NCBI GenBank assembly: GCA_022495005.1
Contig: JAGYXB010001583.1
Coordinates: 1-64,000, forward strand
Reading direction: 5' to 3'
DNA: 64,000 nt
Source of the DNA: Rhyacophila brunnea
Taxonomy: Eukaryota; Arthropoda; Insecta; Trichoptera; Rhyacophilidae
Shown here: in pieces, positions 11,272 to 22,400 of the stretch
How the letters are laid out: each line of letters begins with the position of its first letter
Position numbering within the stretch: the stretch's first letter is position 1
Notes under the pieces: generated by a model
Told to the model about the DNA's origin: nothing
Database searches by the model: none
The model's input: only the letters and a program-made list of their open reading frames with translations
Position numbers and translations under genes: made by a program

Positions 11272-11599
11272 TATGTAGAACACTAATTTTGCACAAGCAT
11301 CATTTTCTTGACAATTGAAATTCCCCGATCCTTCCATGTAGTATTTCATCGCAATGTTCGCAATCTGTATACACTTTTTGCTTTACAACGAGTTTTAATT
11401 TATCAAAAAAAACTCAAACACAACCAAAAAATGATATAAATTAAAATGACTTCATTGAAGACTTTTATTTTATTATTACATATTGTTAATTTATGGTTAA
11501 TTCTATTTAACTATAGTTTAGTATTATAGAAACGTTTGAATAAAAAATATATAGTTTTATTGTATTTTTTGTTTAATTTAAAGTTTTTTGTGTTTTTTT

Positions 11600-11775
11600 T
11601 TCGACCATGTCCGATACTAATATGATCATATGAGCCTCCACGGAGTGGAGGTTTGGATTAACAAAATGTTGTTTTTACAAGAGTAAGCCACTTGCTTGAA
11701 AAACAATATATTGTCTACTTGCCAGATCCAGGATTCGAACCGGTTACCCACGGCGTTATAGCCCACCACCGTGGG
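11600..11775 (-). mobile_element. tRNA-derived SINE family T (copy 2)
   Basis: Minus-strand copy with the 3' portion, CCTCCACTCCGTGGA, and a B-box seen as the complement GGTTCGAATCC, ending at the ACCACCGTGGG head. Compare 24819-25036. Confidence 0.75.
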
Positions 11776-11865
11776 TGTACAATTATTTAAAGTAGGTGTT
11801 GTACATTTTTTAAACATTAAATACCTTTGCATACAACATAAAATTCTTTTTATTTATTTATTGTT

Positions 11866-12350
11866 TATCTGTTCTCATTGTTATTGATACGGTTCAGACT
11901 TATACGCGGCGTAAATGTGAACTCTGCCATTCTTGGTGGTGTTGGCTTGTGTGTCTCTGATAATTACCTTAGGAATCGAGGGCATCCGTTGTTTGTTCTC
12001 CCACGGTGCAGAACTAACCTGCCATTAGTAATGCCAATTGGGAGGGCAGTAACCATGTTTAATGTAATCGCTTCGGATATTGATATATTCCTCTTACGTG
12101 AGGGTGAATTTAGGTGGACGTTGTTTTATAAGTTTTTAAGATAGGGTCTATCAAAGTTCACTCTGTGTGCTTCCATCTACATTTATTTTATTACTTATTT
12201 TATTTATTTTCTTATTTTATTACTTATTCTCTGTATTTTTATTTTTAAAAATTATTAACACTTATTTTATATCACGTCGTGAACGCTTTGAATTTATAAT
12301 TTGTTGTGTTCATTATATGTAAAATAAATTTGATTTGATTTGATTTGAAT
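11866..12350 (+). pseudogene. Jockey-like LINE 3' end
   Basis: Open frame 11878-12144 shows the C-terminal block LFVLPRCRTNLP, PIGRAVTMFN, DIDIFLLREGEFRWTLF, shared with copies at 21530-22190, 27373-27490, 36316-37434 and 52692-53160, and with the C-terminus of the minus-strand LINE at 40165. It ends in a TTTGA-type tail after AAAATAAA, as expected of a LINE 3' end. It is 5'-truncated. Confidence 0.7.
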
Positions 12351-12634
12351 AATATCTGCGTTCTGTTTGTTTTCCCTGAGGGAATTTCTATCACACACCA
12401 AAGCTGTTTTTCTCTAGTCGACACTGCGAAAGGCCATGAGGTCCTAACACAATAACTAGTAGCAGTATGACTGAAAAAAAAACATACAGAAATATTCGAG
12501 CTTTAAGAAAAATAAATATAAATTATAAGTTCTCGTACATTGTGTACTAATCGGAATCTAACCAGAAGTGTCTAAATGAATAAGAAACCATTAGACTATG
12601 AGTTCAATGATCTTTGAAGTAAGTATAACAACTG

Positions 12635-13128
12635 AAAACTCAGAAATAATGGAAACTGAAATACCTAACTAGTAAGGAGAAGCAGGAAACCGATCTCGAG
12701 TAAGGAAGAATACGGGATAAATTTGAACACGTGTCAAGAATACGTCATTCTAAGCTTGTCCTTCGCTCATTCAATATTGTTGTTGCAACACACTATCGCA
12801 CGTCTATAATGTGTGGTTCATTTCTGTAGGACACTCACATTCAAAACCCTGCGTCAAAATGTAGTGTAGGAATTGGGTTTTAGCCTATCGGAATTAAGTT
12901 TACTTATTAATCTATTCTGTGGTTTATTCTCATTGCTTCTGGGTTCCTCAAATGCATTGACGCTCATTTAATATTGGTGTATAGCACACACTATTGCACG
13001 TCCATAATGCGTTGTTAATTTTCGTAGGACACTCACACATTCAAAACCCTGCGTCAAAATTGACTGTATTGGTATATAGCCTATCGGAATTCAATTTATT
13101 ATCTATTCTGTTCTGTGGTAGAGATTGC
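12635..13128 (+). repeat. Repeat family P, two partial copies in tandem
   Basis: 12635-12957 and 12958-13128 both match the family at 388-715 (TCGAGTAAGGAAGAAT, ACACGTGTCAAGAATACG, ATTCAAAACCCTGCGTC, TAGCCTATCGGAATT). The second copy continues past a MITE at 13129-13271 into AAAATACAATATAAAATA, the same order as at 19141-19190. Confidence 0.65.
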
Positions 13129-13271
13129 GCGAGTGGAGAACTACAAGGTTCTAAGTGTTTGTCCTTGGAGAAACAAAAGTAACAATGAGGCAGCTTAGAA
13201 TTAATACTACTTCATTGTTGGGTTTGTTTTTTCAAGGACGAACACATAGAACCTTGTAGTATTCGGCTCGC
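13129..13271. mobile_element. 143-bp MITE with ~45-bp inverted ends
   Basis: The arms GCGAG...ACTACAAGGTTCT...GTGT and their inverted copy fold into a hairpin. GATTGC at 13123-13128 and 13272-13277 is a direct target duplication. The unoccupied site is preserved in the paralogous repeat at 19160 (GAGATTG then TTTAAAATACAAT). Superfamily not assigned. Confidence 0.8.
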
Positions 13272-13519
13272 GATTGCTGAAAATACAATATAAAATAGTC
13301 TATTTTTGACAGTTTGATAATCTTTATAAAACAGGCATTTATAAAAACAAATTCAAAAAGCGGTACAAATCATCTACCAATAGGCAGGTACATTGAATTG
13401 TCTGTCTAATATATGTGTTGAAATGTTATTGTAAGAGGTATTGATTCATATTTTGTTTTATGTTAATAATTTAGAATATTATATTTTGTTAAGTGTCCTT
13501 AATGATGTAGGTAGATAGG

Positions 13520-14170
13520 TCATCATCATCGGCACTACAACCCAATGTTGTAGTCTTGGCCGTCTCCAGGAAACATCTCCACTCCCCTCCGTCTGCCGCA
13601 AGCTCCCTCAACCGCCTTAGTCTCAGGGATGCTGTGTCTCTTTCTATACAGTCTAGGTCACCCTACCCTCCTTTTCCCTTCTGGTCTGTTGAAGTGAAGC
13701 CTCTTTGGTGGTTGGGTGTCTTCCATCCTTGAGACATGGCCTGCCCAACGAAGTCGCCCCACTTTCACGTGTGGGGCTACATGGGATCTTCATACTACGC
13801 ATATAGTGTGTGGTTGTACCTTCCTCGTCGCGTGCCATCCTCCTCACATACAGCTTCGAAGACTCTTCTTAATATCTTTCTTACAAAGATATCCAGTTTC
13901 CTCTCATCTTTTTTTTGATAAAGCCTAGCATTCCGACCCTTAGGTTATTATGGATCTGACGAGGGTTTTGTATAACTTTATCTTAGTTTTCTTTGAGAGG
14001 AGTCTTGATCTGAAGTGTCTCTGTAAACCGTAGTAAGATTTGTTTGTAATCCTTCTGCTAACTCCTTGGCTGATGTCGTTTCAAAGGGTAATGCGTCATC
14101 CCAGATATATGAACTCGTCGACCCTTTCGAACTGATACGTGTCAATCGTGAGTGGTGAGCTTGAAGGTGC
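13520..14170 (-). pseudogene. RTE/BovB-like LINE fragment
   Basis: On the minus strand, broken frames read FERVDEFIYLG, then GVSRRI and YYGLQRHFRSRLLSKKT, then KIKLYKTLVRSIIT. This is the typical region C-terminal to the RTE reverse transcriptase. Several stop codons and shifts are present, so it is a dead copy. Confidence 0.65.
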
Positions 14171-14511
14171 CTCACTTATAGGTTTTAGGTAGGTACCTAC
14201 CATGAAATATTAATATCAAATTTCATTATTGTAATTTAAATTTAATTATTGTACTTAATAATAATTGAAAAAGTGTTAGTTGCAAAATGTCCCTCTGAGG
14301 CGCTTAAAACCAGTCCAGATTTATTTATTAAAAGTTTAATAAGTACTATTTTTTGCGTTTTATTAAATTTTATCAATAATACCTATCTATGTAGTACGAT
14401 TGCTAAGTGAGTGTTTATTGGACAAAAGGTAGGAGGTACTTATTAATATAACTACCTACTATACCTATTGGTATTTTTTTAGTCTATCGGAAATATATTT
14501 ATTATTCGCTA

Positions 14512-14689
14512 TTGACTCTGAAGTCCCTTGAGATGTTGATCGTATTTTTGCCTTGTGTTCTTCTGCGCTGGCCCCCTTTTACCCCCTTTTCTTCTCGATT
14601 ATTTACCTCTCTGGTTGTTCATCTTGTTTTTTACCGGCTGGCAGGACTGACGCTTGTATAGCGGCGTGCTTTGTCTTTGGTATTCAATT
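14512..14689 (+). repeat. DIRS left inverted terminal repeat
   Basis: About 178 bases, running from TTGACTCTGAAGTCCC to GGTATTCAATT. The complement is at 18918-19095, with only occasional mismatches. Confidence 0.85.
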
Positions 14690-14762
14690 GTTTGATTGTA
14701 TTGCTTTGTTCGAAAGCGAAAAATTTTTGTCAGTGCAGTTAAATTGTGAAAATTGTGCAATA

Positions 14763-15842
14763 ATGGAGCGTAATGAAGCCAGTAACGTCGCGGAGGGACT
14801 AGCGATGGAGACCGACTCGAATGAATCGGAATTGCTGTTGGAAGATCCAGTGGGTGAGCTAAGGGAAACAGTTAGATCCCTGGACAACAAGGTATCACAA
14901 ATTTATTCAATCTTGACCCAACAGGGTCTCCCTGCAGTGGTGCCTACTCCGCAGAAGCCGATGGTAAACATCGACTCTCCGGTAAGTTTTTTACGGCCGC
15001 CCGCAAGGCCTGAGACAGCGGAAAAACCCAACAGGATTCCGTTGCCTGTATTTAGCGTCATAGTTCAGGAGCCTGCTTTTCCGACGCCAGACAAAGCTCG
15101 GGTAGCGGAACTTACCAGGCTCCAACTGTTCGACACAGATAATTGGGCGGGGGTTCGCTACGCTGAAACCCAAAAACAATATTTGGCGGCCCCGTCTTTC
15201 GTTGAGTTGGGACTCAACGATGAGTTACGCCCCTACGACCATTCATCGCAAACAATACATTTAATGGAGCGTACGATTGCCGGCCTCCAAAATGCAATGC
15301 TCGCTCAAAAAGAGTGTATTCGGGACGCGTTGCAGCGAGTGGTCGACTCTGTCAGCGACCACACCATCGGTACGGCTCTTTTTGAGACTGTCGTAAAGGA
15401 GTTCGGGCCCTCTTCAGCACTCAACAAAGTGTCTGAGGACGTCACCCGAATCCTTTGTGGAAAGCGGGCAGAGTTAGTTCAGACGAGACGGAAGAAAATC
15501 CTCTCCGGTATAAGAGACACCTTCACCCGAGAGGCTCTTAACAAGATCCCACCTAGCGCCGAACACATCTTCAATAAAGATAAACTGGCGGTATTCCTAG
15601 AGAGAGGTGGGGGTCGTGAGAAGGTCTTCGATCAGACCACCAAAGTGGTTGACCAGGTTAGGGAGAGTCAACCTAGCACTTCGTCAGGTGGACGCAAGGA
15701 CACCTTTCGGAGGCAGGGATATACGAGGAGGATACCAGACCAGGTTAGGGGTGGCCTGCCGAGAGGCCCACGCCCATCCAACCGAGGTTTTCCCAGAGAT
15801 AACCGAGGTGGTGCAAGGGGCACTTACCCAAGACGCAGGTGA
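14763..15842 (+). CDS. DIRS ORF1, Gag-like protein
   Basis: Intact 359-codon frame from ATG 14763 (the frame is open further upstream, but that part lies within the terminal repeat). The N-terminus is acidic (MERNEASN, then METDSNESEL). A likely coiled coil follows at LRETVRSLDNKVSQIY (about residues 35-55), then a hydrophobic middle, and an Arg/Gly-rich basic tail (about the last 60 residues) suited to nucleic-acid binding. No zinc knuckle is seen, which is usual for DIRS. Its 3' end overlaps the RT frame (frame 3 against frame 1). Confidence 0.7.
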   Translation: MERNEASNVAEGLAMETDSNESELLLEDPVGELRETVRSLDNKVSQIYSILTQQGLPAVVPTPQKPMVNIDSPVSFLRPPARPETAEKPNRIPLPVFSVIVQEPAFPTPDKARVAELTRLQLFDTDNWAGVRYAETQKQYLAAPSFVELGLNDELRPYDHSSQTIHLMERTIAGLQNAMLAQKECIRDALQRVVDSVSDHTIGTALFETVVKEFGPSSALNKVSEDVTRILCGKRAELVQTRRKKILSGIRDTFTREALNKIPPSAEHIFNKDKLAVFLERGGGREKVFDQTTKVVDQVRESQPSTSSGGRKDTFRRQGYTRRIPDQVRGGLPRGPRPSNRGFPRDNRGGARGTYPRRR

Positions 15843-17726
15843 CCGGGTCTCCCTCACCACGTTCAAAGGGGGACGCCTCCAGCATTTCCAGGAAATCTGG
15901 CAGGCCAAGGGTGCACCACCACCATTATTAAAAATAATAACGGGAACCCGTATTCCGTTTATAAAGAAACCCCCTCTAATAATGCCTTCCGTGCAATTCC
16001 AGAAGGATTTCCAAACGCGACAATCGCCGGAGATCACTTCACAAATCGCGGAACTGAAGGAATCGGGAGTATTGGAATTGGCAGAACCATCTCCAAGCTT
16101 CCTCTCAACCCTGTTCCTAGTAAGGAAGCAAGACGGCAGTCAACGACCCGTCTTCAACCTAAAACGCCTAAACGGTTTCCTACAACCAAGGCCGTTCAAA
16201 CTGTTCCACCACTTCAAGGTCCCAACATTCCTGCAAAGGGAAGACTGGTTAGTAAAAATAGACCTAAGCCAAGCGTACCTACATGTACCTATAGCTATAC
16301 AACATCGCCGATTTCTTCGGCTAGTTTACCAAGGAGAACTCCTTCAATTCACGTGCCTTCCATTCGGACTGTCGGCAGCACCAAGACTGTTTGCCTCGTT
16401 AACAAACTGGGTGGCCGAACACCTCCGGGGAAAGGGTATGAGAATCGTCACTTACTTAGACGACTTTCTGATGGCAAATCAGTCCAGAGAGATTCTTCTG
16501 TCGCAACTGACTTATATGATAGATTTCATGCAGGCACTAGGCTGGATAATCAACAAGAAAAATCTTGTCTGATTCCAAGCCAACAGCGGGAGTTCTTGGG
16601 TATCACGTGGGATACTCACAACAATCGGAAATATCTATCAACAGAGTAGTGCACATCACTTCGTCACCACCTGCAATTGCAGATCCAAAAAGGCAGTTGG
16701 TCGCTCAGGCAGGCCCAACGCCTCCTCGGGCGACTCAACTTTGCAACCTTCGTCACTCCACAGGGGAGGTTGCATTGCCGACGTCTACAACGTACGAGCG
16801 CTCAATTATCGAGGAGCCACCCTCACAAATCAACATCGATTCCTCCACAAGCTCGAGAGGACATCATGTGGTGGATTCGAGCGGTGGGCTCCTCAGGAAA
16901 GATTCACAGGGCAACCTACAATCACTTCCTCACCACAGACGCAGACGATTCAGGCTGGGGAGCGCAGTTAGACGAGTACCACTTATCAGGTACATGGACA
17001 AAACGCCAATCCACGTGGCACTCCAACCGAAAAGAGCTGTTTGCGGTACTTTCAGCCATACAACTCCGGGAGCAAACGCTCAGGGGATCAGATTTCATCC
17101 TACAAACCGACAACAAAACAGTGGTGGCCTACATCAACAACGAAGGGGGCACAAAGTCCGCAAGCCTACTAAGTCTTTGCCGACAGATCCTGGAAATCGC
17201 CAACCAGGCCAGTATATCATTGACTGCACAATACCTTCCAGGAAAATACAACTGCGTCGCAGACCATCTCTCACGCAGCAAAATTATCCCAGAATGGCAC
17301 CTAGTTATGGCGGCTACAGCGCCCCTATTTCAAAGATGGGGACTCCCAGACGTAGACCTGTTCGCGTCCAACACAGCCCATGTTGTCGCAACCTATGTCT
17401 CACGAAATCCGAACGATGCTCTTGCACTGTTCCACGATGCCTTCAGTCGACAGTGGGACTTCAAACTAGCCTGGATATTCCCGCCACTGAATCTAATTCC
17501 ACAAGTATTGGCACACCTGAACATGGCAAGGGGAAAATATTTACTAGTGGCCCCATGGTGGAAGAAGTGTTTTTGGAGCGCAGACCTACAGCAGAGATCA
17601 CTGGAACCCCCCTACCCGATCCCGCACTTGGAGTCATTTCTAGTGGATACGGTGACAAACCATCCACCTCCACAAGTCCGGGACCTATCACTCCAGTTAT
17701 GGATAATTTTGGGTGGGCAGAGTTAG
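15610..17726 (+). pseudogene. DIRS reverse transcriptase / RNase H (frameshifted)
   Basis: The RT lies in frame 1 up to the stop at 16572: LVRKQDGSQRPVFNLKRLN, the motif A block VKIDLSQAYLHVPI, LPFGLSAAPRLF, and the catalytic YLDD (in TYLDDFLMA, near 16455). The reading then continues in frame 3 (PSQQREFLGITWDT), meets a TAG at 16647, and resumes with RNase H (TTDADDSGWGAQ, NRKELFAVL, QTDNKTVVAYIN), with its acidic residues present. The rest (about 17300-17726) matches the DIRS region DLFAS...FPPLNLIPQVL. At least one frameshift and one stop inactivate it. A methyltransferase domain was not recognised. Confidence 0.8.
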
Positions 17727-18692
17727 TTTCTAGCTGGTCGGTAGAGGACAGATCACTTCTCACTTCTGGCTGGCGACCATCCACTTTGAAGACTTATAGA
17801 CCGGCATGGGACAAATGGAAGACATGGTGCATGGCCAACACGATAAGCTATAATACCCCGAGCCGATTGAAGTGGCTAGATACCTGGGTCACTTATACAA
17901 TAAGGAAGGTCTTTCATATAACACTATTCTTGTACATAAGTCAGCCATAGCTACCTTTTGCAAACCTATGATCAGTAAAGACATCAGCAGTAACATAGTA
18001 GTGCGTCATATGTTAAAAGCCATATCCACCCGCAAGACTAAACCTACAAAACCACCGATTTGGGATCCTAGAATAATCGTGGACTACCTCAAGAAAACAA
18101 CACCACTAGTATACAACCTATATGAGGTTTCACGCAGAACAGCTATACTATTATTACTCGCATCGGGACGACGGGTTCATGACCTTACCGAACTCAGTAT
18201 AGCGGATAATGGCCTAGTCGATAATGGCGACCATATAATTCTATGGCCAGTGTTTGGTTCCAAGACGGACACATCAAGGCACCGCCAATCTGGATGGAAA
18301 TTAAGCGCTTCCAGTTGCCAAAACATCGATCCAGTTTTTTGGCTACGAAAACTTATCTGCGTTTCCAATGAGAGAAGAGAAGAGGGTGGTAATATTCCGG
18401 CATTATTTATCTCGTCAAGAGGCTCCCCAAAACCTGCGACTCGAGCAGTCATTGGAAATTGGGTGAAGTCAGTACTCGCTGATGCAGGGGTACAGGAATC
18501 ACCAGGCAGTACTTGATCAGCAGTCGCCTCTCTAAATTGGTTAGAGAACTACCCCATAGATGACATCCTGCAGAGAGGTAATTGGCGCCAAGAAGCTACT
18601 TTTAAGACATTTTACCAGAGACCGATAGACACACAGACTTCTACAGCGGGGGAACAAAATATGTTGACCTCTCTATTCAGCCCGGTACACTG
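17695..18692 (+). pseudogene. DIRS tyrosine recombinase (frameshifted, stop in place of an Arg)
   Basis: The N-terminal core-binding part is in frame 2 (LTSGWRPSTLKTYRPAWDKW) and shifts to frame 1 near 17870 (ARYLGHLYNKEGLSYNTI). The catalytic domain has LLLASGRRVHDLTEL, holding the first catalytic arginine. At 18514-18516 a TGA interrupts GST-SAVASLNW, where the family has an arginine (CGA to TGA fits CpG deamination). The frame then continues to the conserved ILQRGNW and TFKTFYQRP region. The recombinase would integrate the circular cDNA; this copy cannot make a full protein. Confidence 0.8.
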
Positions 18693-18794
18693 AGCTTAAA
18701 AGCAAGGAGATGTTATACCTAATTCTCATGTTAGGTTCATCCACCTTATCTTGCAGGATCTATCTTGCTTTACCAGGTGATAACAAACAGATAT

Positions 18795-18882
18795 CTCAAG
18801 GGACTTCAGAGTCAATAGCGAATAATGAAAGGAGTTTTATCTACCATTAAAACTCTTATTATTCTTGTTGACTCTGAAGTCC
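18795..18882. repeat. DIRS internal complementary region
   Basis: 18795-18829 is the exact complement of the left end (14501-14535). 18829-18882 is the complement of the right terminal extension (about 19085-19140). The two halves abut, as expected for the template used to join the ends of the DIRS circle. Confidence 0.85.
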
Positions 18883-18917
18883 AGAGAACACCTACCTGGT
18901 TTCCTTGAGACATATCA

Positions 18918-19095
18918 AATTGAATACCAAAGACAAAGCACGCCGCTATACAAGCGTCAGTCCTGCCAGCCGGTAAAAAACAAGATGAACAACCAGAGAG
19001 GTAAATAATCGAGAAGAAAAGGGGGTAAAAAGGGGCCAGCGCAGAAGAACACAAGGCAAAAATACGATCAACATCTCAAGGGACTTCAGAGTCAA
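18918..19095 (-). repeat. DIRS right inverted terminal repeat
   Basis: Complement of 14512-14689. An extra 45 bases beyond it (to 19140) are unique to the right end and are matched only by the internal complementary region. Confidence 0.85.
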
Positions 19096-19454
19096 CAAGA
19101 ATAATAAGAGTTTTAATGGTAGGTAAAACTCCTTTCATTATCATTCTGTTCTGTGTATGAGATTGTTTAAAATACAATATAAAATAATATTATACTAATT
19201 GTGACTGGGCATAATATTTAATGGAACAATCGATTGGTACGAATACCTAGGACCTAGATAATAATATTACAGAGTGACAGCTCTTAGTATTGTCTATGGT
19301 CAAAACGTAAGAAAAATATTGATGCCAAAGTATTGAAGTAACGGTAAAAACTATCGATAGTTTTTGACGGCCCTATATCTGACGTTTGTGACGGCTGACG
19401 TTTGGAATTTGGTTGGAATATTATTTTAACAATTCAAGTTGTTGCAACGTGAAG

Positions 19455-22400
19455 ATGGACATAAAACGTGAACCAAATGGAGACGGGATTGATAAAAATA
19501 ATGGAATCAGCGACAGCCAATGGTTTGTTGGTCCGATAAAGCGATCAAACAGCGCCGATGACCATCAAAATGAATTCGCAGGCGGCGGACATTTTAATTT
19601 TGAGGTTAGTTTTTAGCAAAATGTCATTGAGTACATATATGTTTTAATTGTTAATGCCTTGACTAGATCAAGATATTATATTGGTACGCGAACAAGTCAT
19701 GAACTTTGCATATTATATTTACACTGTTCGTAAGTTGTATAAAAACTGTATCCCAACATATTATATAATCATTTAATAGTTATACCACCTGTACACGTAC
19801 ATGGATTTACTAGCAGCAATAGTGTGTAAGTTAAACTATCGTGATAATAACTGTTTACACGTAAAAGTGCCGATTGTCTCGTCAATATCATACTTCAAGA
19901 GTAAGCGAGACGCGATCTTATCATTTTATGGCACTATTTGACAAGTAGTGAAAATCGGTTAACCTCAAAATGAGTCTGCGCGGCGTAGTTCATTTTTTTG
20001 CCGTCAGGTTCGCCACTATTGTTATACTGCGCAGGCTCAATCGAAAAAATCCCAACTGTCGCTTAAAAATATTCAAAAGCTTCCGTACCTTTTTGATTCT
20101 TGCATGGAATCTTGCAACTGCAGGATAATATACATGTTTACACGTACGTTTTCTTGTGATGGCCGCGATAATTCGTACTGTCAGCAGTAAATCTATGTAC
20201 GTGTAAACGAGATATTATGTTCTCATTCCAATAATTTGTAGTGTACATTTTTTTAATTTGCCGCGGATGGAAAACAGTCTTCAGTAAGTACTTTAAGTCC
20301 AGTATATCCTTGGTCTAGACCAGTGATTCCCGACCGGGGCTCTGCGAGAATTCGCAAAAACTATAACTTAAAACAAATCGTTTAAGTACATATTAGACGG
20401 AATAAAGGTTTAACCAAACTTTTTTTAAAACAATGAAATATTTTTTTACGTTTAAAGTAAAAATCAAGGAATTCAGTTGTAAGTAAAGCTTCGATGACAT
20501 TGAGCTACTTTACAAGCTGCTTGTTGGCGAATATACAGTCTGCTTGTAAACTCGCCCAGTGTCATCATCGAACAACCTAAAAGCAGATTGTAAACAATCT
20601 ACCGAGAAAAGTTGAAAGCCGGGCCACTTTACACGCTGCACGCTGGCGTGTGGGCCGATATGCGACTGCGCAGTAGAGCGATAGTGGCGACCTCCCGGTA
20701 AAAAAACTAACTACTCAATACTTCCTGTGAAAATAGTAAGTAGGTACCAAAAATGACGGTTTGCACTCGCTAGCTTGTTGGCTTCTGAGCGAGTGTAAAG
20801 TTTTGTGTGTCATCATCACAATCGCACTAGCTGGCTCGCCCGCTTTTAAGCTCTCCGACAAGCAGCTTGTAAAGTAGTTCAATGTCATTGAGGCTTAATG
20901 AAGGTCACCATCGACTACGGACTCTTTTGTTTCTGTCTATATTGTATAGTGGCAGCACAAAACATATTTATTGCAATAATATGATTTCTTTTATTGTGTT
21001 AACTGTCAATTCATGGTGGAAATGCATTGTATTATTGATTTAATTTAATAAAACGCAAAAAAAACTGGACCGGTTTCGTCCGCCTCAGAGGGACATTTTC
21101 AACTCAGTAATCTTTATAAAACAGGCATTTATCAACTAGGTATCTAAAACGTTATGGGTGTCCAAACTGGACAAAACGTATTTTTGGTTTGTGCCAAGGA
21201 CATACCGAGTTGAGTTAAGATACTAAGGCACTGACGGGTGGGCTATGTAGCAAAAATGCAATGTCCAAACTCCTAGGGCCATGCTGGATACTAAACTCCC
21301 GTGGTTGGGGGGTGTGAACAATGACGCTAGAGAGGGTTATGTAGATACCTACTTGGAAGACAATGACCTAAGGATAGGCGGAGATGAAAGTAGTTCATGG
21401 AGGAGGAAAAGACGTACCTTGTATCGTTATGCCACACATGATAACGATGTGATCATCACAAATGATCTAAAAAATCCTCAGTGGTACACTAGCAAAGTTA
21501 TCCAGAAAGTTGATGGGTGTATGTAGACCTACGATTATTCGAAGCAGACTTGAGAGTGGGTTTATTGTTTGGGCACCGCATCAGTTGAAGTATGGCTTTA
21601 TGGTGGAGAGGGTACAGAAGAAATTCTTGAATTTCCTTAGCTTGAGGTTGTATGGATACTATCCGTGGCTTTATCCAACTGACTTTCTCTTAGGCATGCT
21701 TACATACTGCAGTCTGCAATTTAGAAGAAATCTTTATTTAGCTACGTATTTTTTCGACTTATACGAGGTATAAATGAAAACTCTGCCATTCTGGGCAGTG
21801 TTGACCTGTGTGTCACTGATAACTATCTTAGAAATAGAGACCATCAGTTGTTTATTCTCCCAAGGTACAGAACCAACCTGCCAATGGTAATACCAATTAG
21901 GAGGGCGATAACTATGTTCAACGAAATTGCTTTGGGTGTTGATATATTCCACCTACGCGAGAATGAGTTTAGGTGGACGTTGTTTTATATATTCTTAAAA
22001 TAGGGTCTGCTTAACTCATCCGGTGTACTTCCTTGTACCTATCTAATTTATCTACTGATCTATCTCTTTTTTTATGTAATACCGTTTTATATATATTTGA
22101 TCTAAATGTCATGTTGTGAACGTCTTAAACTTATAATTTGTAATGTCCACAATATGTTAAAAAACATAAATTAAAAATTGAAATTGAAAAATTATAAATG
22201 ACAAGGGTTTTATCAGAATGACATAATCTGTTTTGGTTATTGAATGAATGAATTATTGTGTCCAAAGAACACTACGTTTAGACCGGTTGATATCTCTCGA
22301 AGTTATACGTTTCAAACGGCCGCCGGATCGCAACTTTCGAGGCTTATTTTCCCCCAATCGCCTTTCTACATTGAGGGTCTTGTTAGTTTAAACCTGATAT

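Larger units (their letters stand above)
9840..11340 (-). pseudogene. RTE-like LINE 3' fragment, split by two insertions
   Basis: Minus-strand pieces at 9840-10281, 10746-10905 and 11272-11340 are collinear with the LINE C-terminus at 30736-31265 (landmarks GCGCCGAACAATATGTCCA, GGCATCAATT, ATTCCCCGATC). The reverse-transcriptase C-terminal frame is destroyed. Two later insertions interrupt it: repeat Q (10282-10745) and a MITE (10906-11271). Confidence 0.7.
14501..19140 (+). mobile_element. DIRS-like tyrosine-recombinase retrotransposon
   Basis: A 4.6-kb element with order gag, reverse transcriptase/RNase H, tyrosine recombinase. Inverted terminal repeats are at about 14512-14689 and 18918-19095, and an internal complementary region at 18795-18882 matches the complement of both outer ends. 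This arrangement is diagnostic of DIRS elements, which integrate via a circular intermediate and leave no target duplication. It sits inside repeat family P. The coding part has frameshifts and stops (see the sub-features), so this copy is inactive but retains nearly full length. Confidence 0.88.

Noticed and set aside
16565..17700. Long second frame overlapping DIRS RNase H
   Set aside because: Shadow of the RNase H frame; only its final part (from about 17695) is true coding text, the recombinase N-terminus.
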